A stretch of DNA of 64,000 bases. Origin: CAZWSX01 sp964636985. GTDB lineage: Bacteria; Planctomycetota; Planctomycetia; Pirellulales; Pirellulaceae. A model generated the notes under the pieces. The model worked only from the letters and a program-made list of their open reading frames with translations. It did no database searches and had not been told where the DNA came from. A program made the translations under genes and the position numbers. Every line of letters begins with the position of its first letter. Within the stretch, counting starts at the first letter, position 1. Shown piece by piece: positions 8,679 through 16,605 of the stretch. The stretch covers positions 310,001 through 374,000 of the forward strand of contig CAZWSX010000001.1 in NCBI GenBank assembly GCA_964636985.1, read 5' to 3'.

Positions 8679-10166
8679 ATGTCGCGACTTCTCCTGGGCC
8701 TGTTGGTCGTCGGCGGCGTGCTCCTGCCAACGGCGGTCTCGGCCGAACCGGCCAAGCGGCCCAATATCGTTTGGATCATTGTCGACGACATGTCGGCCAA
8801 CTTTTCGTGTTACGGCGAAAAGCTGATTCAAACGCCTCACGTCGACCGGCTCGCCGCCGAGGGAACGCGCTTCGCTAAAGCGTTCGTGACGGCACCCGTT
8901 TGCTCGCCCTGCCGATCGGCGCTGATTACCGGCTGTTACCAAACGACGATAGGCGCTCATAACCATCGCAGTGGCCGCGGGGAACGGAAAATCTATTTGC
9001 CGGAAGACGTGGTTCCCATCCCGACGCTCTTTCAAAAAGCGGGCTATTACACCTGCATCGGCGGGCACGGCGCCAAGGACGGTGCGCTGGGCAAGACTGA
9101 TTACAACTTTGAGTGGGATCGAGCCATCTACGACAGTAACGACTGGGCCGGGAGAAAGCCAAGCCAGCCCTTCTTCATGCAGGTTCAACTGCACGGCGGT
9201 AAACACCGCGGCCAGCGTGCCGATGCGAATTGGCAATCGCGCGTTGCCCGAATCCTCGGCTCCAACACGGATCCGGATAAAGTTGTGCTACCACCTTACT
9301 ACCCGCGCGATCCGGTGATCCTGCAAGACTGGGCCGATTACCTCGATTGCTGCCGCTGGACCGATAAGGAGGTCGGCGAAGTGATCGCCCGGCTCGAAAA
9401 GGAAGGACTGCTGGACGAGACGATCGTTTTCTTCATGACCGATCACGGGATCAGTCATGCGCGAGGGAAACAGTTTCTCTACGACGAAGGTACGCATGTT
9501 CCGTTCGTGGTTCGCGGTCCTGGAATTGCGAAAGGTATTGTCCGCGACGATCTGATCGAGCACATTGACCTGGCGGCGACGTCTCTTGCGCTCGCCGGAA
9601 TCGACGTTCCCCAGTGGATGCAGGGCCGCAATATCCTCGGCAAGGATTACAAACCGCGTGAGGCGGTCTTTGCTGCCCGCGACCGCTGCGACGAAACCAT
9701 GGAGCACATCCGAAGCGTGCGGACCAGCCAGTTCAAATACATTCGCAACTACCTGCCCGGGCGTCCTCATTTGCAGCCTTGTGCCTACAAAGACGACAAG
9801 GCGATTGTCCAACGCTTGCGAGAATTGCACGCGGCGCATCAATTGGATGCACTGACCGAGCAACTTCTCTTTGCCGAGCAACGCCAGGACGAAGAACTGT
9901 ATGACCTCTCCGTCGACCCTTTCGAAATCGACAACTTGGTCCCCAATCACAAGTCGGTGAACCCCAAGTATCAAGCCACGCTCGAGGCGATGCGGAAAAA
10001 ACTTGCCGACTGGGAAGCTGCCACCGATGACAAAGGACGCACGCCCGAGTCGATGGAAATGTACGACTCCGATATGAAGGTCTATCTGGCTGAAGCCACC
10101 AAGCAGGCTGACGAGCTCAAGCGGAATATCGAACTGAACAAAAAGTGGGCCAAAGAAGGAAAGTGA
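8679..10166 (+). CDS. Secreted sulfatase (type I, SGSH-like)
   Basis: A 495-aa sulfatase that hydrolyses sulfate esters or N-sulfate, probably on polysaccharides outside the cytoplasm. The start is set at the ATG giving a clean signal peptide (MSRLLLGLLVVGG...AVSA, cleaved near residue 22); the frame stays open for ~400 nt upstream but that stretch opposes the divergent MFS gene. Metal-binding residues sit in WIIVDDMS. The formylglycine motif is C75-S-P-C-R, with cysteine instead of the usual serine at the fourth position. MTDHGISHARGKQFLYDEG supplies the later Asp-His pair and fits the heparan N-sulfatase-like subgroup. A HEAT lipoprotein gene follows after 15 bp. Substrate unknown. Confidence 0.92.
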   Translation: MSRLLLGLLVVGGVLLPTAVSAEPAKRPNIVWIIVDDMSANFSCYGEKLIQTPHVDRLAAEGTRFAKAFVTAPVCSPCRSALITGCYQTTIGAHNHRSGRGERKIYLPEDVVPIPTLFQKAGYYTCIGGHGAKDGALGKTDYNFEWDRAIYDSNDWAGRKPSQPFFMQVQLHGGKHRGQRADANWQSRVARILGSNTDPDKVVLPPYYPRDPVILQDWADYLDCCRWTDKEVGEVIARLEKEGLLDETIVFFMTDHGISHARGKQFLYDEGTHVPFVVRGPGIAKGIVRDDLIEHIDLAATSLALAGIDVPQWMQGRNILGKDYKPREAVFAARDRCDETMEHIRSVRTSQFKYIRNYLPGRPHLQPCAYKDDKAIVQRLRELHAAHQLDALTEQLLFAEQRQDEELYDLSVDPFEIDNLVPNHKSVNPKYQATLEAMRKKLADWEAATDDKGRTPESMEMYDSDMKVYLAEATKQADELKRNIELNKKWAKEGK

Positions 10167-10181
10167 AGCAAAGGATCATCT

Positions 10182-10868
10182 ATGCAACGGAAGAATTGTT
10201 GGACCAGCGGCCTCGCCTTTGTCGGGATGACCATTCTGCTAGTAGGTTGTGGTCCCGACGCGTTGACCAAGAAGGCCCTCCAAGCCAAAGAGGAGGCCAA
10301 AGCCGGGGAGCTTCAGAATCTGAAGGCCCCTGAAAAGGCCGCCGTGCGCGAAGATGATTTTCCCGACATCGAAGCCGCGATCGCCGAACTCAATCGCGGC
10401 GCAGAAGCCAAGAACGAAGCCCTGATTGCTCCTCCGGAAGCTTGGCTCGTCATGCAAGCCAATAAGGCCGTAAAACCGGTAAGCGCGGTCGTTCGCGATA
10501 GCTCAGGGACAATCGAATCGCGGATCATCGCTTGTCGTCTATTGCCCAAACTCGGACCGGCTGGGGTCGACACGGTCGTTTGGGCGAGCGAGTCCAAGGC
10601 ACCTCCCCCTTTGCGCTTGAAAGCGATCGATTCGTTGGGACGGTTTAAACCGCCGCCTAAAGCGGCCATCGACCGCTTAGGTGTATTGCTCGACGAGCAG
10701 GATCAAGAGTTTCGGATGCTTGCGGCTCAGGCCCTGGCGAACGTCGGCGCGCCGGCCGAATCGATAAAGCCCAAGCTGGAGCAAATGCTCGAGACAGAAA
10801 AGGTTCCACTGGTCAGGCGCCAAGTGGAAAAAGCGATCAGGGCGATCGGCCTCGCTCCCAAGAGTTGA
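10182..10868 (+). CDS. HEAT-repeat lipoprotein
   Basis: A 228-aa predicted lipoprotein. The N-terminus has a type II signal peptide with lipobox LLVGC, so it should be anchored in a membrane. The C-terminal ~150 residues carry repeated helical units (LKAIDSLGRFKPPPKAAIDRL, then EFRMLAAQALANVGAPAESI and QVEKAIRAIG), the pattern of PBS-lyase-type HEAT repeats, usually a protein-protein interaction scaffold. An AAGGA motif lies before the start. It is only 15 bp behind the sulfatase gene and likely shares its transcript, so it could be a cell-envelope partner of sulfated-polysaccharide degradation (inference). Confidence 0.8.
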   Translation: MQRKNCWTSGLAFVGMTILLVGCGPDALTKKALQAKEEAKAGELQNLKAPEKAAVREDDFPDIEAAIAELNRGAEAKNEALIAPPEAWLVMQANKAVKPVSAVVRDSSGTIESRIIACRLLPKLGPAGVDTVVWASESKAPPPLRLKAIDSLGRFKPPPKAAIDRLGVLLDEQDQEFRMLAAQALANVGAPAESIKPKLEQMLETEKVPLVRRQVEKAIRAIGLAPKS

Positions 10869-10902
10869 GTGGCAGAGTGGCCAGGCCATCGCGACCATTC
10901 AT

Positions 10903-10923
10903 CCGGCGCCGCAACGGCGCCGG
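10903..10923. terminator. Hairpin between convergent genes
   Basis: Perfect 8-bp arms CCGGCGCC and GGCGCCGG surround the loop GCAAC. It sits between the HEAT lipoprotein and the convergent 83-aa gene. There is no T tract, so it may slow or stop transcription from both sides, but intrinsic termination is not assured. Confidence 0.55.
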
Positions 10924-10929
10924 CTTCGC

Positions 10930-11181
10930 TTACGGAGTGCTCTGACCGCGACCCTTCACGATCTTGCGAATCTCCGCGTACTCCCCTTCAGAAGTCGTCC
11001 ATGCCGCCCACTGGCTAACCAGTGAGTCGAGTTGCCCTTGCAGATTGGACTCGAACTGCTCAAAAGCCTTCGCATTAACAGCGACGGTTCCGAGCGTTTC
11101 ACTTTCGCCAAGAATCACCGAGGCCGGGAGCGTCGTGGAAACGCCTCCAGGGTTTGCGGAATAGGCTTTGAAGTGCGACAT
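10930..11181 (-). CDS. Small hypothetical protein (83 aa)
   Basis: I do not recognise this protein. The start MSHFKAYS is chosen because GGGGAG lies about 9 nt upstream, a good Shine-Dalgarno; a longer frame is open upstream but has no such signal. The product has no signal peptide, membrane segment or cysteine. The C-terminal half (FEQFESNLQGQLDSLVSQWAA) looks like an amphipathic helix. A perfect 8-bp hairpin with a 4-nt loop lies about 70-90 nt upstream in the leader (11251-11270). The gene stands alone, convergent with the HEAT lipoprotein. Confidence 0.55.
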   Translation of the reverse strand: MSHFKAYSANPGGVSTTLPASVILGESETLGTVAVNAKAFEQFESNLQGQLDSLVSQWAAWTTSEGEYAEIRKIVKGRGQSTP

Positions 11182-11595
11182 GGTCTTATCTCCCCGACGA
11201 TGAAATTCAGTGAAGTCGAAACAGTCAGCAAACATCGACCAGGAGTACGTCAGACGATTTCGATCGTCTGTGGGGGACTCATTTCCCTCCAGTACAAATC
11301 TATGATGCTGGAATCGCCCTTGAGGTTCTAAATCGCTCCCGATTCCTCGAAATTTCCTAGCGAATTCTGTCAATTTCTGTTTCACAATTGATGCATGTTG
11401 CGAAATAGCATCAACCGTAGTTTTTCAGGCCTCTTTCGCCAGTTCGTTTCTCAGTTCTCTTGCTTACTTGCGCACGTACCGCGGTTGCCCGCAATGCGAT
11501 TTGCCCTACGATTTTCCTAGCGGATGTTACTACCAAACGTTACCGCAAACGTGTTACAGGTTCGTAGCGGATACTGCTAACGCGGAACCACTCTC
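11182..11595. other. 414-bp intergenic region with leader hairpin
   Basis: No convincing ORF. It serves as upstream region for two divergent genes, the 83-aa protein (left) and the NYN protein (right). It contains the inverted repeat CAGACGAT-ttcg-ATCGTCTG at 11251-11270 and two copies of TAGCGGAT (11518 and 11565). The right part is comparatively AT-rich, as expected of a promoter region, but I could not assign a confident -35/-10 pair. Confidence 0.6.
11251..11270. promoter_or_regulatory. Perfect inverted repeat in leader of the 83-aa gene
   Basis: Arms CAGACGAT and ATCGTCTG flank the 4-nt loop TTCG (CGAA when read on the minus strand). The element lies about 70 nt upstream of the 83-aa gene's start. 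It could be an mRNA leader hairpin or an operator. Confidence 0.45.
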
Positions 11596-12420
11596 ATGCG
11601 ATTGATCATCGACGGCTACAACCTGCTCAATGCCAGTTCGATCTTCGCAGGCGGTCGTCTGGGAGCATCGCTGCAGCGCTCGCGCGAGGCCTTGCTCGAG
11701 TTCCTGGGCAAGCACTTGAACGAACGTTTACGAAAAGCCACCGTTGTCGCTTTCGATGCTACGTTTGCCCCTCCGGGGTTGCCGTCGGAAGAAGTATTTC
11801 GCGCAATCTTGATTCGCTTTGCGCGTCGCGGTCAGGAAGCCGACGACCTGATTGAAGAACTGATTGCGAGCGAAATCGATCCCCGCAATTTGTTGGTCGT
11901 TTCGAGCGATCATCGGTTGCAGCGAGCCGCTCGTCAGCGCGGGGCATCGTTCATCGATAGCGAAACGTGGTATAGCCAGATCGTTCACGCCAAGGTGAAG
12001 TCTGCTAAAAGCACTTCGGCAACGACCGCCAGCGAAAAGCCTGATGATGTGGGCGCAGCGGAAGTAAACCGGTGGCTGAAAGAGTTCGGTCCTATCGATG
12101 CTGCGGGGACTGAGGCACCGTCGCCTAAGGGTCTGCGAAAGAACAAGCTTGCGAAACGTCAGGCCCCCACAAGGCCCACTCCCGCAGAACCGACGCCGCC
12201 GGCGATACCCAAACAGGTCGAACCGCCAGCCGTCCCAGTCGGCCCTGCGCCGACCGGATCGACCACCGAAAAAACACCTCCGAGCGATAAGTCGTTTGCC
12301 GCTGCCCACAATCCGTTTCCACCCGAGTACCTGGCAGAGATCGCCGCGATGAGCGAGGAGGACTTGGCGCGCCCGGACGAAAAAAAACGACCAGCCAAAC
12401 GTCGCCCTCCTAAGAACTAG
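11596..12420 (+). CDS. YacP-like NYN domain protein (putative RNase)
   Basis: A 274-aa protein. Residues 1-~135 form a YacP-type NYN (PIN-like) nuclease domain: MRLIIDGYNLLNA holds the first catalytic Asp, ATVVAFDA and EADDLIEELIASE supply the next acidic residues, and LLVVSSDHRLQRAARQRGA the last. Homologues (Rae1 in Bacillus) are ribosome-associated endoribonucleases; this role is inferred for this protein. The remaining ~140 residues are a low-complexity Pro/Ala/Lys/Thr-rich tail ending in a lysine/arginine-rich terminus (KKRPAKRRPPKN), absent from the Bacillus protein and possibly RNA-binding. Confidence 0.82.
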   Translation: MRLIIDGYNLLNASSIFAGGRLGASLQRSREALLEFLGKHLNERLRKATVVAFDATFAPPGLPSEEVFRAILIRFARRGQEADDLIEELIASEIDPRNLLVVSSDHRLQRAARQRGASFIDSETWYSQIVHAKVKSAKSTSATTASEKPDDVGAAEVNRWLKEFGPIDAAGTEAPSPKGLRKNKLAKRQAPTRPTPAEPTPPAIPKQVEPPAVPVGPAPTGSTTEKTPPSDKSFAAAHNPFPPEYLAEIAAMSEEDLARPDEKKRPAKRRPPKN

Positions 12421-12558
12421 CCCGCGGCGATCCTTGCGGGAATCCGTTGCAGCGGGTGTGTCAACAGTTGCCAAAGCATCCTTAAGAGCAGCCAAATGGC
12501 GGATGCGCGCCCATTCCGTGGCGCAATTGTGACAACTGCCTAACGCCACCGGCGTGCC

Positions 12559-12587
12559 TTGGCTCCTCTCGAAAAACCCGATAAAAT
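12559..12587 (+). promoter_or_regulatory. Sigma-70-like promoter of the phosphofructokinase gene
   Basis: TTGGCT (12559-12564) and TAAAAT (12582-12587) are separated by exactly 17 bp and lie about 58 bp before the ATG at 12645. Both are one or two mismatches from the -35 and -10 consensus. Position and spacing fit a housekeeping promoter. Confidence 0.5.
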
Positions 12588-12644
12588 CTGGGGTTTGGAA
12601 CGCAGTTTTGCTTCCGGTTGAGGATCGTTTTTGGAGTCTTTTCG

Positions 12645-13955
12645 ATGTCGAGTACGTTGGCGCGCCCCCCTAAGAAATCTTCGAATATCAAGCGCGTCGC
12701 GATTCTGTTTGCCGGCGGCCCCGCCCCGGGTGCCAATGCCGTCATTTCGACCGCCGCCGTTTCGTTCCTGCGGAACGATATCGACGTCGTCGGCATCATG
12801 CACGGCTATTCGTCGCTCATCGACTTCGACTCCAGCAAGCCGCTCGTGGAGGGGAAGAGCTACATTAAGTTGGGGCACTCCGCGTTGAAGAGAAGCCGCA
12901 GTTCGCAGGGTATCATGATCGGCACCGCCCGCAGCAACCCGGGCAAGAGCGTCTCGCACCCCAGCCACCTGGACGATCCCGAACGCAGCGCCCCGCTCCG
13001 CCGCACCTACGAGGGGCTTTGCTCGCTCGGTGTCGACGCCCTGGTGTCGATTGGCGGTGACGACACGCTCAAGACCGCCAACAAGCTCAAGATGTTCCAG
13101 GATCGCTTGCCGCCTGGTTCGAAGAAGATCCCAGTGGTCCATCTCCCCAAGACGATCGACAACGACTACATGGGGATCGATTTCACGTTCGGCTACTTCA
13201 CCGCCGTCGAAACGCTGGCCAGCGAGATACGCAACCTTTTGTATGATGCCGAAGCGGGTCGGGCGTACTTCCTGGCCGAGACCATGGGCCGAAGCGCCGG
13301 CTGGTTGTCGTACGGTGCCGCCATCGCGGGTGAAGCCAGCCTGGTGGTGAGCGTCGAAGACGTCATCGGCCAATACCGCACCGAGGAAACCATCACCGAC
13401 CCCAAATCGGGCCAACCCAAAACGCGGCCCGTCATGGATGTGGAACGCGTCATCGGACGCATCGTAAAGACGATGGTCGCCCGCGAAGAGGAAGGGAAGG
13501 AATTCGGCGTGATCGTCATCGCCGAAGGCTTGGCCGAGTTGCTGCCGATGCGGTACCTGCAGGATATTCCCCGCGACGACCACGGGCATATTTCGATCCA
13601 GCACGTCAACCTGAGCCGGATGTTCTCGCGATTGGTCGCCGATGCCTACAAGCAGCAAACAGGCCGCAGCCGCAAGGTTACGGGTCTGCAACTAGGGTAC
13701 GAATCCCGCTGTGCCAAACCGCATGCGTTCGACATCATGCTCGGCAGCCAACTCGGCGTTGGGGCCTACCGGGCCCTGGTGGAAGAGGGCTTGAATGGCG
13801 TGATGGTCTCGGTGGCCGGGCAACTCGACCTCCATTACGTCCCATTTGAAAAACTGGTTAATCCCGAAACGCTGGTCACGGTGGTTCGCTACATTAACGC
13901 CGGAAGCGACTTCCACCGCTTGGCCCGGTTTTTGGAGACGTACGTCAACGAATAG
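12645..13955 (+). CDS. Pyrophosphate-type 6-phosphofructokinase
   Basis: A 436-aa enzyme that phosphorylates fructose-6-phosphate, probably with pyrophosphate. The start is the ATG preceded by GGAG 8-11 nt upstream, not the in-frame codon 27 nt earlier. Diagnostic residues are visible: GGDD at 137-140, where the Asp after GGD blocks ATP, and PKTIDND at 168-174, where Lys replaces the Gly of ATP-dependent enzymes. MGRSAGWLSYGAAIAGEA follows further on. The PPi form catalyses a reversible glycolytic step and is common in planctomycetes. A strong hairpin overlaps the last codons and stop. Confidence 0.93.
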   Translation: MSSTLARPPKKSSNIKRVAILFAGGPAPGANAVISTAAVSFLRNDIDVVGIMHGYSSLIDFDSSKPLVEGKSYIKLGHSALKRSRSSQGIMIGTARSNPGKSVSHPSHLDDPERSAPLRRTYEGLCSLGVDALVSIGGDDTLKTANKLKMFQDRLPPGSKKIPVVHLPKTIDNDYMGIDFTFGYFTAVETLASEIRNLLYDAEAGRAYFLAETMGRSAGWLSYGAAIAGEASLVVSVEDVIGQYRTEETITDPKSGQPKTRPVMDVERVIGRIVKTMVAREEEGKEFGVIVIAEGLAELLPMRYLQDIPRDDHGHISIQHVNLSRMFSRLVADAYKQQTGRSRKVTGLQLGYESRCAKPHAFDIMLGSQLGVGAYRALVEEGLNGVMVSVAGQLDLHYVPFEKLVNPETLVTVVRYINAGSDFHRLARFLETYVNE

Positions 13956-13967
13956 CGTTGACGTACG
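13939..13967. terminator. 12-bp hairpin overlapping the phosphofructokinase stop codon
   Basis: Perfect arms CGTACGTCAACG (13939-13950) and CGTTGACGTACG (13956-13967) enclose the 5-nt loop AATAG, which contains the stop codon TAG (13953-13955). The left arm encodes the last residues of the protein. No T tract follows, so it could terminate transcription by another mechanism or protect the mRNA 3' end. Confidence 0.6.
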
Positions 13968-14027
13968 ACTCTGGCATAGAGAATTGGGCTGCCAACCATC
14001 TTTCCCAATTCTCGCAAGGCGACCTTC

Positions 14028-15095
14028 ATGAAAACTGTGCTCGTAACTGGAGGAGCCGGTTTCATTGGCAATGCGCTCGTCCGACGGCTCCTGCAAGACG
14101 GCGTCGCGGACTATCGAGTCGTCAACCTTGATCTGCTTACGTACGCCGGCAATCTCGACTCGCTGGCCGACGTCATCGACCATCCCCGTCACGTCTTCGT
14201 GAAGGGGGACATCAACGACCGGCCGCTCGTCGAGCGACTGCTGACCGAGTTCGACGCGTGCGGGGTGATCCATTTGGCCGCCGAGTCGCATGTCGATCGT
14301 TCGATCGATGCCCCGGGGCAGTTCGTTCTGACCAACGCTGTCGGCACGTTCGAGTTGCTGCAAGCCGCTCGAAAACATTGGCTTGCGCTCAACGAAGAAA
14401 AGCAGCACGCTTTCCGCTTTCTGCACGTCTCCACCGACGAGGTCTTCGGCAGCCTCGGGGACGAAGGGTTCTTCCATCCCGAATTCCCCTACCATCCCAA
14501 CTCCCCCTACTCTGCCTCGAAGGCGGCGTCGGATCACTTTGTTCGCGCCTATTTTCATACGTACAAGCTGCCGGCGCTCATTACCAACTGCACCAACAAC
14601 TACGGCCCGCGGCAATTCCCGGAAAAGTTGATTCCACTGATGATCGAAAAGGCGATCTCGGGCCAGCCATTGCCGGTGTACGGCGACGGCCTCAACGTGC
14701 GCGATTGGCTCTTCGTCGACGACCACTGCGAGGCGCTTGTTTCGGTGTTCGAGCGGGGCACGCCCGGCGAGACCTACACCATCGGCGGCGAGGCGGAACG
14801 GACCAATCTGCAGGTGGTCGAAACAATCTGCCGCGTGGTCGATCGGCTTCGCCCGCGCGACGACGGCCAGCCGCGACTCTCGCAACGGACGTTCGTCCCC
14901 GATCGTCCCGGGCACGACCGCCGCTATGCGATGGACATTTCGAAAATTCGTCGAGATTTAGGTTGGCAGCCGCGCCATGGCTTCGATCGCGGCATCGAAG
15001 AAACGGTGTCTTGGTATCTGGAAAACCGCAACTGGATCGAAAGAATCGCTTCCGGCTCGTACCGGGGAGAAAGATTGGGCCTGGACGTTTCGTAG
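14028..15095 (+). CDS. rmlB: dTDP-glucose 4,6-dehydratase
   Basis: A 355-aa extended short-chain dehydrogenase that converts dTDP-glucose to dTDP-4-keto-6-deoxyglucose, the second step to dTDP-rhamnose and other deoxysugars for cell-surface glycans. The NAD-binding motif is GGAGFIG (residues 7-13). The catalytic region reads HVSTDEVFGSLG, and the YxxxK pair is Y161/K165 (YSASKAA). TNCTNNYGPRQFPEKLIPLM is also characteristic. AAGG precedes the ATG. The partner rmlA lies 3.3 kb downstream on the same strand, separated by the radical SAM trio. rmlC and rmlD are not in the window. Confidence 0.95.
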   Translation: MKTVLVTGGAGFIGNALVRRLLQDGVADYRVVNLDLLTYAGNLDSLADVIDHPRHVFVKGDINDRPLVERLLTEFDACGVIHLAAESHVDRSIDAPGQFVLTNAVGTFELLQAARKHWLALNEEKQHAFRFLHVSTDEVFGSLGDEGFFHPEFPYHPNSPYSASKAASDHFVRAYFHTYKLPALITNCTNNYGPRQFPEKLIPLMIEKAISGQPLPVYGDGLNVRDWLFVDDHCEALVSVFERGTPGETYTIGGEAERTNLQVVETICRVVDRLRPRDDGQPRLSQRTFVPDRPGHDRRYAMDISKIRRDLGWQPRHGFDRGIEETVSWYLENRNWIERIASGSYRGERLGLDVS

Positions 15096-15098
15096 TAG

Positions 15099-15119
15099 CC
15101 GCACTCGCCAAGAGTGCGG
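15099..15119. terminator. Hairpin just after rmlB
   Basis: Perfect 8-bp arms CCGCACTC and GAGTGCGG with loop GCCAA begin 3 bp after the rmlB stop. There is no T run. It is likely a 3'-end structure; it is followed 28 bp later by the dispersed 24-bp repeat at 15148. Confidence 0.55.
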
Positions 15120-15147
15120 GGGTTCCAGCGAGTGGCGCGCCGATCTT

Positions 15148-15171
15148 TCCGCGTTCTGGCGAACGCAGCTA
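15148..15171 (+). repeat. Dispersed 24-bp palindromic repeat, family 2, copy A
   Basis: The sequence begins TCCGCGTTC and ends GCAGCTA; its centre is the hairpin GCGTTC-tggc-GAACGC. An identical 24-bp copy in opposite orientation is at 19261-19284, and a copy with one mismatch is at 49197-49220. All three lie between genes, which suggests a REP-like element. Confidence 0.85.
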
Positions 15172-15282
15172 CGGGGTGTCCGCCTTTCGACCAGGTGGCG
15201 CTCGGTTCGATTCGCCCTCGACGGCGATTGCGCTTACACTGGAACCGGTAAGCAATGATTGTCCTCGGGAGGTGCAACAGCG

Positions 15283-16605
15283 ATGGCCACCGACAGCAGC
15301 AAGACCGAAGCTAAAACGGAAGTGGGGAGCTACTTCATTTCCAACTATCCCCCGTTCTCCCAATGGAAGAGCGAGGCAGTGGCCGATCTGGAGACAACGC
15401 TCCATTCGCCGCCTGTGGCCGATACTCCTCTGGGCCTCTATCTCCACATCCCCTTTTGCCGGAAACGCTGCAAGTTCTGTTATTTCCGCGTTTACACGGA
15501 TAAAAATGCCCACGACGTCGAGACGTACGTCTCGGCTCTGTCGCGAGAAATTGAACTCGTCAGCCGTTTGCCTGTGATGGGGGGCCGGCCCTTCCGCTTT
15601 GTCTATTTCGGTGGCGGGACGCCCTCGTTCCTGTCGGCTAAACAACTCACTTCGCTCGTCGATCGCCTGCGGGCCAACATCCGCTGGGACAAGGCCGAGG
15701 AAGTCACGTTCGAGTGCGAACCGGGGACACTCTCGCATCACAAGTTGCAGACGCTCAAAGAACTCGGCGTCACGCGACTGAGCCTGGGTGTCGAGAACTT
15801 CGACGACAAGATTCTGGAAGAAAACGGCCGCGCGCACCTCTCGGCAGAAGTCGACAAAGCCTGGGCCTGGATTCGCGATGTCAACTTCCCCAACGTCAAC
15901 ATCGACCTGATCTCCGGGATGGTGGGCGAGACGTGGGACAATTGGAAAAACAATATCCGCCGGGCGATCGAGCTCGATCCCGATAGCGTCACCATCTACC
16001 AGATGGAGTTGCCGTTCAACACGATCTACTCCAAGGACATCCTGGGGCACGTGATCGAAACGCCCGTCGCCGATTGGCCGACCAAGCGGGCATGGCTCGA
16101 CTACGCCTACGACGAGCTCATGGCACACGGCTATCACGTTTCGAGCGCCTACACGCTGGTCAAAGATCCGCAAAAGGTGAATTTCAGCTACCGCGACAAT
16201 TTGTGGCGCGGCAGCGATTTGTTGGCAACGGGCGTGGCTAGCTTCGGCCACGTCTCGGGCGTTCACTACCAAAACAAACCCGATTGGCCCGACTACATCG
16301 GGATGCTCCTCGACAAGGGGCAATTGCCGCTCTATCGCGCCCTCAGGCCGACGCGCCATCAGGCGCTGATTCGAGAAATGATTCTGCAACTCAAAAAGGG
16401 CTGGCTCGACGCCGGCTACTTCCGCAAGAAGTTCGAGACCGACATCCTGGCCGAGTGGCGCACCGAATGGGCGGTCCACCAGGCCGACGGCATGCTCACG
16501 ATCTCAGGCGATCGAATCGAGCTAACTCGCAAGGGCTTGTTGCACGCTGACGGATTGTTGCCCGCGTTCTTCGAGCCCGAGCACCGGGGCGTCCGCTACA
16601 CATGA
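15283..16605 (+). CDS. Radical SAM protein, HemN/HemW-like, of unknown reaction
   Basis: A 440-aa radical SAM protein resembling coproporphyrinogen III dehydrogenase relatives. The ATG is chosen because GGGAGG lies about 10 nt upstream; an earlier in-frame ATG lacks this. The cluster motif is C59-X3-C63-X2-C66 within HIPFCRKRCKFCYF, followed by YFGGGTPS (the SAM-binding GGG) and RLSLGVENFDD. The HemN-type extra cysteine (CxC after the third Cys) is missing, so it is probably not an oxygen-independent coproporphyrinogen oxidase. The C-terminus is a HemN-like winged segment (LTRKGLLHADGLLPAFF). It overlaps the GcvH-like gene by ATGA, so the two are translationally coupled. Substrate is unknown. 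Confidence 0.85.
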   Translation: MATDSSKTEAKTEVGSYFISNYPPFSQWKSEAVADLETTLHSPPVADTPLGLYLHIPFCRKRCKFCYFRVYTDKNAHDVETYVSALSREIELVSRLPVMGGRPFRFVYFGGGTPSFLSAKQLTSLVDRLRANIRWDKAEEVTFECEPGTLSHHKLQTLKELGVTRLSLGVENFDDKILEENGRAHLSAEVDKAWAWIRDVNFPNVNIDLISGMVGETWDNWKNNIRRAIELDPDSVTIYQMELPFNTIYSKDILGHVIETPVADWPTKRAWLDYAYDELMAHGYHVSSAYTLVKDPQKVNFSYRDNLWRGSDLLATGVASFGHVSGVHYQNKPDWPDYIGMLLDKGQLPLYRALRPTRHQALIREMILQLKKGWLDAGYFRKKFETDILAEWRTEWAVHQADGMLTISGDRIELTRKGLLHADGLLPAFFEPEHRGVRYT

